Shown here: positions 43,742 to 51,707 of the stretch, in pieces | How positions within the stretch are numbered: position 1 is the stretch's first letter | How the letters are laid out: the number at the start of each line of letters is the position of its first letter | Origin: Numidum massiliense | GTDB taxonomy: Bacteria; Bacillota; Bacilli; Thermoactinomycetales; Novibacillaceae | Assembly (NCBI RefSeq): GCF_001375555.1 | Contig: NZ_CTDZ01000009.1 | Coordinates: 2,225,758-2,289,757, forward strand | DNA: 64,000 nucleotides | Reading direction: 5' to 3' | Notes under the pieces: model-generated | The model's input: only the letters and a program-made list of their open reading frames with translations | Told to the model about the DNA's origin: nothing | The model's database searches: none | Position numbers and translations under genes: made by a program

Positions 43742-44563
43742 TCAGAGTCGAACGGCTTTCGTGCGCAACGAAGATGTTTGATGCGCATGGAAAAACTGCG
43801 CGGGGCTCATGTCCCCAATACTACCGTGTATGCGGCGGTTGTTATAAAAGTCCATAAAGCCTATGACGGTACGATATGCTTCCTCGTACGTCTCAAAGGA
43901 ATACTTGTTGAAGCATTCGTCCTCAACGATCCGATGAAACGCCTCAATATGGGCATTTTTATTCGGTGTGTTCGGCGGAATACGTTCGTGCTCACAACCG
44001 TAGTGTTCACAAGCTTCTTCGAATACTTTAGATACGAACTGTGGACCATTGTCCGTCCGGATGATCGGCTTTTCTTGTGCCTCCTGAAGCCCGCGTGTCG
44101 AAAGCGCTCGTTGTAGCACCTGAACAGCGTCTTGACCTTCGCAAGCTAATCCAACATGATAGTCAATAATCGAACGGTCATAAACGTCAATGTAGGAAAG
44201 CAGGAAGAAAAAGCGGTTTTCTCCGGCAATGTACCCATACTTGATGTCTGTTTCCCACAGCTCATTCGATCGCTCAACGAGGCGGTTACGTGCAAGGCGC
44301 CTAGGGTGGCGGATTCGCTTCCGTCGCTGCGGCAGTAAGATGCCTAACCGTTTGCAGAGACGGTACACTTTTTTCTTATTAATGACTAAATCGTACGTCG
44401 AACGGAGCGCCACCGTTAATTTTCGGTACCCATACGCGTAGCCATCACCCGAGACGAGCTCCATAAGCCATTCTTTAATTTGTTCGTCGGACACTTTTTG
44501 CCCGCTGTTTGTGAAGGAGTAACCTGGTGCCGGTCTCCCCCCACTTACTTTCTTCTCCTTCAC
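43742..44563 (-). CDS. IS3-family transposase OrfB (DDE integrase domain)
   Basis: 273 residues from the first start, but the frame is open up to 44690 and continues the protein upstream (...AEKIEVADKWISKGYPIQTV...), so OrfB is expected as an OrfA-OrfB fusion. The catalytic DDE residues are Asp in WETDIKYGYI, Asp in IIRTDNGPQF and Glu in NAHIEAFHRIVEDECF (IEAFHR). A conserved HTH-like segment DGYAYGYRKLTVAL precedes the core. Confidence 0.9.
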   Translation of the reverse strand: MKEKKVSGGRPAPGYSFTNSGQKVSDEQIKEWLMELVSGDGYAYGYRKLTVALRSTYDLVINKKKVYRLCKRLGILLPQRRKRIRHPRRLARNRLVERSNELWETDIKYGYIAGENRFFFLLSYIDVYDRSIIDYHVGLACEGQDAVQVLQRALSTRGLQEAQEKPIIRTDNGPQFVSKVFEEACEHYGCEHERIPPNTPNKNAHIEAFHRIVEDECFNKYSFETYEEAYRTVIGFMDFYNNRRIHGSIGDMSPAQFFHAHQTSSLRTKAVRL

Positions 44564-44658
44564 CCGATAGTGTTTCTGATAGTAATAGGTGGAACGCGGT
44601 ACGTGGACAATCCGTAAAACGGTTTGGATCGGGTATCCCTTAGAAATCCACTTGTCCG

Positions 44659-44970
44659 CTACTTCAATCTTTTCAGCAAGTGAGGGTGCTGCTTTTTTAC
44701 AAGATCACGCAAAATGGCAATTTCTAAATCCTTTTCGCCCAACAACCGTTTTAGCTGATCATTTTCCTGAGCAAGATCACTGAATTCGCGTGGTTGGGCG
44801 GATTCGATCGGGACGTCCCCGTAGTGCCCGTCCTTATATTCGCGAACCCATCGGTTAAGCAAGTTAGAACCGAGATCATAGCGGCGAGCAACTAGCGCTT
44901 GGTTACCAACCTCCATGGCTTCCTTTGCGACTTGGATTTTAAATTCCTTGGTGAACTGACGGCGTTTCAT
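44659..44970 (-). CDS. IS3-family OrfA (helix-turn-helix)
   Basis: 103 residues: KRRQFTKEFKIQVAKEAMEV, a helix-turn-helix, and a leucine-zipper-like end (LAQENDQLKRLLGEKDLEIA). A slippery A-AAA-AAG heptamer lies at 44692-44698 (minus strand). A -1 shift there leads into the OrfB frame without a stop, the usual IS3 mechanism for making the active transposase. Confidence 0.88.
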   Translation of the reverse strand: MKRRQFTKEFKIQVAKEAMEVGNQALVARRYDLGSNLLNRWVREYKDGHYGDVPIESAQPREFSDLAQENDQLKRLLGEKDLEIAILRDLVKKQHPHLLKRLK

Positions 44971-44996
44971 TTGATTCTGCCCCTTTCATCACTAGT

Positions 44997-45501
44997 ATAA
45001 CTTAAAGTGTTTAGTGATGTCCAAGTTACTATAGGGGCTTAATAGGTACTTATTGACAATGTCTTCCGACGCCGTGAATTGGTTTTTGTTCTTAATGTAA
45101 AAATCGCCGTCTTTGACATAAGCCCTGTCACTTGCGAGTAGAGCATCTTGTGAAGGTGAACCCCGATATTTTCCACTACGGTATTCCTTTTTAACGTGAT
45201 TCGGAGTCCCAGTAACGGTGCCGTTTATATCCTCTTCTATGTCTTTAACTGTTTGTTCCACCGCAGAGAGTTTATCGGGTGGTCTTGTTCCTTCAAAACT
45301 AATGACGACTTCCTTCGTTTTAGGGTTCTGGATGACGTACATATGTAGGCCTGTTTCTTTGTCCCTAATTTCGTCGATGACTTTCCAGATGGTCTTAGTA
45401 CCGTTTTTCATTTTTACTTTAATAGTAGTTTTCGAGTACTTATACGACTCCTTAGCGATTTCGGCCGCTGCCTGATCTCTAATCGTTATACCCATAGTCA
45501 T
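44997..45501 (-). pseudogene. Lipase-type T7SS toxin gene, 5' part (split by IS3)
   Basis: 168 codons from ATG 45501 (AAAGGGATGG upstream). MYVIQNPKTKEVVISFEGT contains the oxyanion-side strand of class-3 lipases (VVISFEGT), which normally precedes the GHSLGG elbow found in the 3' part. The frame stops inside the IS end just after HFKLY. It is divergently oriented to the DUF1433-like gene 45 bp away. Confidence 0.75.
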
Positions 45502-45545
45502 CCATCCCTTTTTTTAGTATGATGAATATAAGGAGTGTTGTAACC

Positions 45546-45884
45546 TTGAAAAAATTAACTGTGGTGGTCATCTTGATAGCCATTATAATATTGGGGGGAT
45601 ATTTTGTGAAGAGCAATGTGATGATTGACAAAAAAGTTGCCAACAAGGCGAAGATAAAGGTAGAAGATTACATTCGTAAAAACTATGAAGGAATAGAAAC
45701 AGTCGAATTTACGGATGTATCTAGAAGCCCACTAGGGGGACTTATGGTTGACGGGATCGTAAATGGAAAGGCTGGTTTTTCGGCAAGCGTCGACGATTCA
45801 AGTGATTATTACATTGGAAGCATTGGTGAGGAAGAAGGCTTTCCACCAGAAAAGGAAGAGTGTGTTGAAAAAGTTTGTGAATGA
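45546..45884 (+). CDS. DUF1433-like membrane-anchored protein, candidate immunity to the lipase toxin
   Basis: 112 residues from TTG 45546, with AAGGAG ten bases upstream. One N-terminal membrane anchor (LTVVVILIAIIILGGYFVKS, no lipobox Cys), then a small domain: VEDYIRKNYEGIETVEFTDV, SRSPLGGLMVDGIVNGKAGF. This pattern resembles DUF1433. To my knowledge, TilA immunity lipoproteins against the staphylococcal lipase toxin TslA belong to that family. It is transcribed divergently from the disrupted lipase gene. Confidence 0.65.
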   Translation: MKKLTVVVILIAIIILGGYFVKSNVMIDKKVANKAKIKVEDYIRKNYEGIETVEFTDVSRSPLGGLMVDGIVNGKAGFSASVDDSSDYYIGSIGEEEGFPPEKEECVEKVCE

Positions 45885-45917
45885 ACTGCTACCTATACCC
45901 AGCAGGGGCGGTAGGTA

Positions 45918-46201
45918 ACGGATCAATGCCCAATTCGCTCAAAATGATCGAACACGCGATCGGCGTGAAACGTCTGCGCATACAACACCGTATCCATCAG
46001 CCAATTGCCTGCCGTCACCAATTCCAACTGTGTGTCGTCCAGCGACAGCCGTGCGACGTCTTCCGCGAACTCGCCGTCCCGGTCGACCCAGAAACAATTT
46101 TGTGCTGCTCCCCGTCTGTTAGCGGCGCGCAAAAATGTCCGCGAGCGCCGATTAGATTTGCCCGATATTCACCGCACTCACCTCTCTATCCTTTATTATA
46201 A
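45918..46201 (-). pseudogene. pglZ: Duplicated 5' fragment of pglZ
   Basis: About 285 bp correspond to 41950-42315 of the intact pglZ, including the region upstream of its start, with an internal deletion and several substitutions (VWFWVDRDGEFAEDVARLSL-type residues survive as DRDGEFAEDVARLSLDD). The frame is broken. The copy lies in the inserted region 3.6 kb upstream of the real pglZ. Confidence 0.85.
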
Positions 46202-46385
46202 TGTGAAAGGGAACGATTTGTGCGTGCTGCCTTGCACTTGCATGATGATCCGAGGGAGAGGGAAGCTTTTTGTCTGGGTAAAACAGCCAATATACCCACT
46301 TAACGACGAAGTTTATGCCGTAATAGACAGAAGCAGCAACGACTAGTGCCGAGTAAAAGGAAGCCCGCCCGGCGCTCAACACTTG
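46202..46385 (-). other. Short hydrophobic frame of unknown origin
   Basis: Directly after immunity copy 3, a frame encodes FYSALVVAASVYYGINFVVK and WVYWLFYPDKK before running into the pglZ fragment. It looks like a membrane segment from some other gene; no start with a ribosome-binding site. Probably a remnant. Confidence 0.25.
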
Positions 46386-47180
46386 TCACAGGCTAGCATT
46401 TTCTCCTGTCTGGTCGTCATCCTCCGTCAGCAGGTTCTCATCCATGTCGAAATTGAAGCTTTGAAAGCGGAACTTGCAATATAGAATGACGAGTTGCTCG
46501 GGAAGAACGAATAACATCGTATAGAAAACAATAAAAGCGATGACCACAAAAATGATCGTATCTGGTTCAGCAAAACCGCTCGATCGAATTAAAAATTGCA
46601 GTACAAATACTAAACCGGTGCTGGCAACAATGATCATCGGTAAATAGGAATTTATATTTCCTTCAACGCTTCCCCTGAGTTGATCCTTTTTGGAACCTTT
46701 CCGGTAGTGCAATAAGATGTAAAAACGAATGCACGTCACGATAAAGATTAATGCGCCAAAAGATAACGTAACATAAGTGAAAGTTAGAGCCGATTCCCCA
46801 TCGATCCCCGTCTCCGGGGAAAATATTAAAAACAAAGCCGCTATATAAAAGCTCACAACAAATATTTGGGATACTAAGATGACTAGTAAATATTGCATCT
46901 TTTGACTTCTATTGTAAATAGCTGGGATGGCATAGATCAAGGAAAAAACAACTATAATTAAAGTGATCCAAAAATGAACTGAAAACATTTCTTCCCTATT
47001 CGGGTAATAAGTGTTATCAGCCGCAACGACATACGTCAAGAAAAATAGAAGTGCATGAAAAGGGATCCATAATAGTAGTATGAACCCTAAATGACTTGGA
47101 CTTTGCCTCCCGGACTCCAAAGGGCCCCTCAATACCGCAAAATCTTCTTCAGATAATTTCTTTAACACTTGTAGATACAC
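46386..47180 (-). CDS. Orphan LXG immunity-type membrane protein (copy 3)
   Basis: 264 residues, six membrane segments, very similar to copy 2 in the first 80 residues. It is divergent in the third segment (LVILVSQIFVVSFYIAALFL) and the last one (IIFVVIAFIVFYTMLFVLPE), with a shortened acidic tail (LLTEDDDQTGENASL). It lies just after the remnant of a third toxin gene, in the region inserted into the BREX locus. Confidence 0.72.
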   Translation of the reverse strand: MYLQVLKKLSEEDFAVLRGPLESGRQSPSHLGFILLLWIPFHALLFFLTYVVAADNTYYPNREEMFSVHFWITLIIVVFSLIYAIPAIYNRSQKMQYLLVILVSQIFVVSFYIAALFLIFSPETGIDGESALTFTYVTLSFGALIFIVTCIRFYILLHYRKGSKKDQLRGSVEGNINSYLPMIIVASTGLVFVLQFLIRSSGFAEPDTIIFVVIAFIVFYTMLFVLPEQLVILYCKFRFQSFNFDMDENLLTEDDDQTGENASL

Positions 47181-47189
47181 CTCCGTAAC

Positions 47190-47510
47190 TTAATGAAACC
47201 AACCTTTAATCCGATCCATCACCGACTTATTGCTTTTTACCGAACTTATAATTCAAAGCCATATTCGCAAGTATTCCTGCACCGGCTCCTATCGCCGTAC
47301 CAACACAGGAATCGGAATAAATGCCGTCCCTGCCGTAGTTAATGCTGTCTGCACTAATGCTTCGTAGCCCTTTTATCTGGTTTAATACCAAGCCGATCGA
47401 GCGCTTCGCGGGAAGCTAAAACTGCATAATATATTTCCCATCCGTCCCATTTATCACTTTTGTATCCAAACCAGCATTCTTCCCAGCCTGATACATCTTA
47501 TAGTGTGATG
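47190..47510 (-). pseudogene. 3' remnant of a third LXG toxin gene
   Basis: Matches 35502-36270 of the intact toxin gene in two blocks with a large deletion and frameshifts. The end (AATGAAACCAACCTTTAATC on the plus strand) and the middle piece around residues 240-290 (tyrosine/lysine-rich) are recognisable; the LXG domain is absent. Confidence 0.75.
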
Positions 47511-47555
47511 AACACTTCTCCTTCCGCCGCAAAACAAAGGATATCATTTATCGTT

Positions 47556-47896
47556 TCGGTAGTTACTACCTTATTTTTGATCCGATTTTCGTTCGTGTTA
47601 TCGTTTTCTTTTTTCGCTCTTCCAGATGGCTGTATTTTCCTGTTGTGAAGTTTTAGTAGGCGAGTTTTCTAGCCATTCCGCTACCACTACCAGTGGTGAT
47701 TATTCGTTTAAAGAGCCAATATGTTAGATCAACCTCTATTGACCCACCATTTTTTTTGTATTGCGTTCAAAAGAGGTGTTACAACGCTAAAAAAAACTAT
47801 AGCGAACATGTTATTAACCATTATAATATTTTGGAGTTGTTGTGTAAAGGGAAATTCAAAAATTTACTCCAACAGTCTAACGGACACTTCAACAGC
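47556..47896. repeat. Duplicated block upstream of the LXG cassettes, copy 2
   Basis: Nearly identical to 37075-37405 (from GATCCGATTTTCGTTCGTG through CTCCAACAGTCTAA). The plus strand encodes a lipoprotein-signal-like fragment (MLLTIIIFWSCCVKGNSK, from about 47808) similar in style to the start of the DUF1433-like protein. The minus-strand tail has a frameshift relative to copy 1. Confidence 0.75.
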
Positions 47897-48226
47897 CAAT
47901 TTATTCGCATGACGACGAAGGTGATGACGGAAATTGATGGCGTATAAATAGATGCAACGACCGCTGGTGCGGACAATCAGAGGAAGTCCGCACCGTCGCT
48001 TCAAAAAGCACCGTCGTTGTCCATCCTGCGATCGACCAAAGGTCTAAGGAGATAGGCTAAATTGCCGCTTCTATTTTAACATGGCTGTTTATCGGTTGGA
48101 GTGTAATACCCCTTGCTTATTAACGCTTCTAAATCTCGATCGACCGAACTTGTCGGGAAAAGCGTAATAAAATCCTTAAAGGCGAGGCGATAAAGGATAG
48201 GACGACGACACAGAAAAATAACGAAA
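47897..48226. other. Gene-free stretch before the first pheromone gene
   Basis: About 330 bp. GGTGCGGAC (47972-47980) and GTCCGCACC (47989-47997) form a perfect hairpin. No frame with a ribosome-binding site or familiar product was found. Confidence 0.45.
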
Positions 48227-48248
48227 AGGACAGCTGTCCGGCTGTCCT
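48227..48248 (-). terminator. Terminator after pheromone gene 1
   Basis: AGGACAGC pairs with GCTGTCCT; on the minus strand TTTTCGTTATTTTTC follows. The same hairpin recurs after pheromone gene 2. Confidence 0.8.
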
Positions 48249-48278
48249 CATCATTTGAAGTGCAACAGAAGCATGATT

Positions 48279-48431
48279 TTATTTGCCCTGTGAATTCTCT
48301 ACATGTATTTTCCCAACAGGCCCTTTATCACCTTGTGTTTTATAAGGACCTGGGCAACTACCACCCGCAAACACGGTAATAGGCATGACCAATAGTGCAA
48401 CGACGATGGCTGAAGTGACAAATTTTTTCAG
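48279..48431 (-). CDS. Phr-like signalling peptide precursor 1
   Basis: 50 residues, too short for most gene finders. A typical Sec signal peptide (KKFVTSAIVVALLVMPITVF, cleavage near F-A-G) is followed by a polar 28-residue tail ending ENSQGK, from which a short pheromone could be cut. The start codon is CTG at 48431, where the second copy has TTG, and the ribosome-binding site is weaker (AAAAGGTAGG against AGGAGGTAGG), so expression may be poor. It lies 52 bp after the stop of its receptor gene, in the same transcript. Confidence 0.7.
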   Translation of the reverse strand: MKKFVTSAIVVALLVMPITVFAGGSCPGPYKTQGDKGPVGKIHVENSQGK

Positions 48432-48483
48432 CGATACCTACCTTTTACGTATTAAGTGCCTCTGCATATAACATATTTTTCGC

Positions 48484-49764
48484 TTATTGCAGAGATACCT
48501 CGCTATTGACATTCTGTTCGTAATAATTCGCCAACACACAGTAGAAGTCCTTCTTTTTGTTGTGCAAATTACTCTGTTCGGCTAGGCGCAGCCCCTCATC
48601 ACAGATTGCCTTCACTTCGTCGGCGTTTTTACCTAAGCTAATTCTGGCTTTCAGCAGCAATAACTGTAAATACTCCGAGGAAAGGTCAAATTTCTGCGCT
48701 AGTTCGGCGGCCTTGTTTACATATTCAGTAGCTTTCGCAAACTGATTGGTCTCGTAGTAAACTTCTCCGTACGAAAAGTAAAGCGTAGCGAGTATGTCCT
48801 GATCATTTGCTTTGTTGCACAGCTTATACGAAATGTCGTAATAACGGAGTGCCTGATCGTACATTTTTTTGTGATAGTGAGCATCACCTAAATTGAGATA
48901 CAACACGCTACCTATCCACGGGTCAACGTAATTCTTGCGCGTGAGGTCAATCGCCTGTTGAAACACTGCAATTGCCTGGTCGTACAGATATTGACGCTTC
49001 AACGCGGTCGCTTCTAAATTGTAGGTCAATAAGAGATGCTTGATGTCGTAGCCCTTCTCACAAGCCCCCCGTGCCTCCATCGCATACCTAAACGCCTCCC
49101 CGTATTGCTCAAGATGGAAGTGGCAATTAGCCTTATTATACAAAATACGACCTTTGAGCTCCGTTTCCTCTCCATCGTCGCGGAATGCTTCAAGGGCTTT
49201 ATCCGTGTAGGCGATCCCTTGCACGTAATCTTGATCGCCGAGGACGAAAGCGATCGACAAGTTGAAATAAGCCTCGGCAGCTAGGTTGGTCGCATCGTCC
49301 AGATCCTCTTCTTGCAATAACCGCAGCACTTGGTTCAGTGCCTTCTTAGCCCGCTCCCACTGGCCTTGTTTCCGTAACACAATCCCTTTAAGGAGCTGAG
49401 CCGTCGTCGCATAAAGCGGAAAATCGTTCAGTCTCTCATCCTTCTCAAGTGCGCTCACTTCTTTGCGTGCCTCATCGTACAGCTCTAATTCGGTCAAGTG
49501 GCGGATGAATGAAAGCTGACGGGCGAAACGCTCCTGCTCGACTTCCGTCTTTTGCATCATTTGTTCCACCATCTCGTCCGTTAAACCCAGTTTCTCGCGA
49601 ATGTAAGCGACCTTATCGCTAACGACGTTACCAGTGATGCCGCGTTCGATGTTGCTAATCGTCGGCACCGAAATGTTTTCGTTAGCCAAGTCGTTCAAGG
49701 TCAGACCGAGCGCCTTGCGGCGTTGCCGAATGAGTGACCCGAGTGAAATAGGATCGAGTGTCAT
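48484..49764 (-). CDS. HTH-TPR quorum-sensing receptor/regulator, RNPP type, copy 1
   Basis: 426 residues. An N-terminal Xre-type helix-turn-helix (GSLIRQRRKALGLTLNDLAN, ISVPTISNIERG) is followed by about nine TPR-like helical repeats (for example YLNLGDAHYHKKMYDQALRY, TLYFSYGEVYYETNQFAKAT) that form a peptide-binding superhelix as in NprR and PlcR. It should bind a re-imported peptide and switch DNA binding. Residues 1-172 are identical to copy 2, and the rest is diverged. It ends about 15 residues earlier than copy 2. A pheromone gene follows directly. It lies between pglX and pglZ of the BREX locus, on the same strand. Confidence 0.85.
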   Translation of the reverse strand: MTLDPISLGSLIRQRRKALGLTLNDLANENISVPTISNIERGITGNVVSDKVAYIREKLGLTDEMVEQMMQKTEVEQERFARQLSFIRHLTELELYDEARKEVSALEKDERLNDFPLYATTAQLLKGIVLRKQGQWERAKKALNQVLRLLQEEDLDDATNLAAEAYFNLSIAFVLGDQDYVQGIAYTDKALEAFRDDGEETELKGRILYNKANCHFHLEQYGEAFRYAMEARGACEKGYDIKHLLLTYNLEATALKRQYLYDQAIAVFQQAIDLTRKNYVDPWIGSVLYLNLGDAHYHKKMYDQALRYYDISYKLCNKANDQDILATLYFSYGEVYYETNQFAKATEYVNKAAELAQKFDLSSEYLQLLLLKARISLGKNADEVKAICDEGLRLAEQSNLHNKKKDFYCVLANYYEQNVNSEVSLQ

Positions 49765-49870
49765 GACTTTTCCCCTCCCTCTTTTTGGTTTGTTGTTTCT
49801 GCCGTCGTCTAAGATGTTATGGGTATTATTCTACGGGACTAGCCGAATTCCTGCTTAGTGGGCGAAATTT
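49283..49870. repeat. Receptor 5' region, direct repeat unit 1
   Basis: The promoter region and first 172 codons of receptor copy 1 are nearly identical to 50943-51530 of copy 2 at DNA level. This indicates a recent tandem duplication or gene conversion. Confidence 0.85.
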
Positions 49871-49927
49871 TTTGTTATTTATTTGGGATGGTGCCGAAAC
49901 AAAATGACCCGATACATAAAAAAGTAA

Positions 49928-49951
49928 AAGGACAGCTATGTGGCTGTCCTT
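49928..49951 (-). terminator. Terminator after pheromone gene 2
   Basis: AAGGACAGC pairs with GCTGTCCTT; on the minus strand TTTTACTTTTTTATG follows. Confidence 0.85.
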
Positions 49952-49975
49952 AATAATGATGTGCTACAAAAAATA

Positions 49976-50092
49976 TTATTTATCCTGCGAATTATAGGCA
50001 TTCATATCAACAGGATTCTTATCAGCGGCAAACGCGGTAATGGGCATGATCAAAAGTACACCGACGATGACTGAAGCGATGAGTTTTTTCAA
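49976..50092 (-). CDS. Phr-like signalling peptide precursor 2
   Basis: 38 residues. Sec signal peptide KKLIASVIVGVLLIMPITAF with an A-F-A-A cleavage site, then a short hydrophilic tail DKNPVDMNAYNSQDK. TTG start at 50092 with AGGAGG nine bases upstream. It lies six bases after the stop of receptor copy 2, the normal layout of RNPP receptor-pheromone pairs. The shared ending NSQ(D/G)K between the two precursors marks their common origin. Confidence 0.78.
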   Translation of the reverse strand: MKKLIASVIVGVLLIMPITAFAADKNPVDMNAYNSQDK

Positions 50093-50098
50093 CGATAC

Positions 50099-51424
50099 CT
50101 ACCTCCTACGTATTTGAGCCTCTGCAAAATACATATTTTCCGCTTCTTGCCGAAATACTTCACGATTGCCGGTTTGTTCGTAATAACTCGCTAACACGAA
50201 GTGGAAATCCCTCTTTTTATTGTACAACTTACTCTGTTCAGCTAGACGTAACCCTTCCTCACAGATTGCCTTCACTTCGTTGGAGTTTTGGTCTGAGCAA
50301 ATTTTCGCTTTTAGCAGCAAAAACCGTAAATAGTCCGGAGTCAGGTTGAACTTTTGTGCTAGCTCGGCAGCTTTGTTGACATATTCAGTTGCCTTCGCGA
50401 ACTGTTTGGTCTCGTAGTAAATTTCTGCATATGAAAAATACAGAATGGCAAGCGTGTCCTGATCAGTCGTTTTCCGACACAAATTATACGATATGTCGTA
50501 ATAGCGCAATGCCTGATCGTACATTTTTTTGTGATAGTGGGCATCCCCTAAGTTGAGATACAACACACTACCCATCCGCACTTCGGGGTGCCACTTGCTC
50601 GCAAGGTCAATCGCTTGTTGAAACACTGTAATCGCCCGATCATACAAGTGTTGGCGCTTCAACACATTTGCCTCTAAGTTGTACGTCAACAGGAGATTTT
50701 TGATGTCGTGGCTCGACTCGCAAACATCTCGTGCCTCCATCACATACCGAAACGCTTCGCCGTATCGCTCCAGATGGAGGTAGTAAGCTCCCTTTTGATA
50801 CAAAATACGACCTTTGAGCTCTATTCCCTCCCCATCCTCGCAGAATGCTTCAAGGGCTTTATCCGTATAGGCGATCCCTTGCTCGTAGTCTTGATCACCA
50901 AGGACTACAGCGATCGACAAGTTGAAATAAGCCTCGGCAGCAAGGTTGGTCGCATCGTCCAGATCCTCTTCTTGCAATAACCGCAGCACTTGGTTCAATG
51001 CCTTCTTAGCCCGCTCCCACTGGCCTTGTTTCCGTAACACAATCCCTTTAAGGAGCTGAGCCGTCGTCGCATAAAGCGGAAAATCGTTCAGTCTCTCATC
51101 CTTCTCAAGTGCGCTCACTTCTTTGCGTGCCTCATCGTACAGCTCTAATTCGGTCAAGTGGCGGATGAATGAAAGCTGACGGGCGAAACGCTCCTGCTCG
51201 ACTTCCGTCTTTTGCATCATTTGTTCCACCATCTCGTCCGTTAAACCCAGTTTCTCGCGAATGTAAGCGACCTTATCGCTAACGACGTTACCAGTGATGC
51301 CGCGTTCGATGTTGCTAATCGTCGGCACCGAAATGTTTTCGTTAGCCAAGTCGTTCAAGGTCAGACCGAGCGCCTTGCGGCGTTGCCGAATGAGTGACCC
51401 GAGTGAAATAGGATCGAGTGTCAT
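50099..51424 (-). CDS. HTH-TPR quorum-sensing receptor/regulator, RNPP type, copy 2
   Basis: 441 residues, same architecture as copy 1: helix-turn-helix at residues about 7-65, then TPR-like repeats to the end (QEAENMYFAEAQIRRR). After residue 172 it differs from copy 1 at about a quarter of positions, concentrated in the TPR region that would read the peptide. ATG at 51424 follows GAGGGGAAAAGTC. It is the first gene downstream of pglX, beyond a terminator. Confidence 0.86.
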   Translation of the reverse strand: MTLDPISLGSLIRQRRKALGLTLNDLANENISVPTISNIERGITGNVVSDKVAYIREKLGLTDEMVEQMMQKTEVEQERFARQLSFIRHLTELELYDEARKEVSALEKDERLNDFPLYATTAQLLKGIVLRKQGQWERAKKALNQVLRLLQEEDLDDATNLAAEAYFNLSIAVVLGDQDYEQGIAYTDKALEAFCEDGEGIELKGRILYQKGAYYLHLERYGEAFRYVMEARDVCESSHDIKNLLLTYNLEANVLKRQHLYDRAITVFQQAIDLASKWHPEVRMGSVLYLNLGDAHYHKKMYDQALRYYDISYNLCRKTTDQDTLAILYFSYAEIYYETKQFAKATEYVNKAAELAQKFNLTPDYLRFLLLKAKICSDQNSNEVKAICEEGLRLAEQSKLYNKKRDFHFVLASYYEQTGNREVFRQEAENMYFAEAQIRRR

Positions 51425-51665
51425 GACTTTTCCCCTCCCTCTTTTTGGTTTATTGTTTCTGCCGTCGTCTAAGATGTTATAGGGATTATTCTACGGAACT
51501 AGCCGAATTCCTGCTTAGTGGGCGAAATTTTTTTATGATTTATTTACGGCGATGTCCTCGTAATCCCGTGCTTGTGATGACGCTATTCGCGTTGATTTAC
51601 AATAAGGGTAAAAAAAGACATAACAATTGTTCAGGTGTGTTCGTTTACTCGTAAAATAAAGAACG
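51425..51665. promoter_or_regulatory. Promoter region of receptor copy 2
   Basis: Intergenic; shares about 105 bp with the region upstream of copy 1 (including AAGATGTTAT and CTAGCCGAATTCCTGCTTAG). Because both receptors have identical DNA-binding domains, any autoregulatory operator should lie in this shared part. I cannot pick out the operator by eye. Confidence 0.45.
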
Positions 51666-51697
51666 AAAGGGTACACAACTGATGCCGTGTACCCTTT
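51666..51697 (-). terminator. Terminator after pglX
   Basis: AAAGGGTACAC pairs with GTGTACCCTTT over a 10-nt loop, ten bp after the pglX stop; TTTATTTTACG follows on the minus strand after CG. It separates pglX from everything downstream, including pglZ. Confidence 0.75.
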
Positions 51698-51707
51698 TGT
51701 CCTTTGA

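Larger units (their letters stand above)
43585..44996 (-). mobile_element. IS3-family insertion sequence inside the lipase toxin gene
   Basis: About 1.41 kb with overlapping orfA and orfB and a probable -1 frameshift site. Flanked by ATAACT direct repeats. Related but imperfect end sequences (GAAAGGG...AGA.TC) occur inside both ends; I could not define clean terminal inverted repeats. A 9-bp perfect hairpin (CGTCAAGGG with CCCTTGACG, about 43652-43696) lies between orfB and the left end. Confidence 0.78.

Noticed and set aside
33205-47510. Prophage origin for the toxin region
   Set aside because: No phage structural, integrase or lysis genes; the content is LXG toxin cassettes, quorum-sensing genes and one IS.
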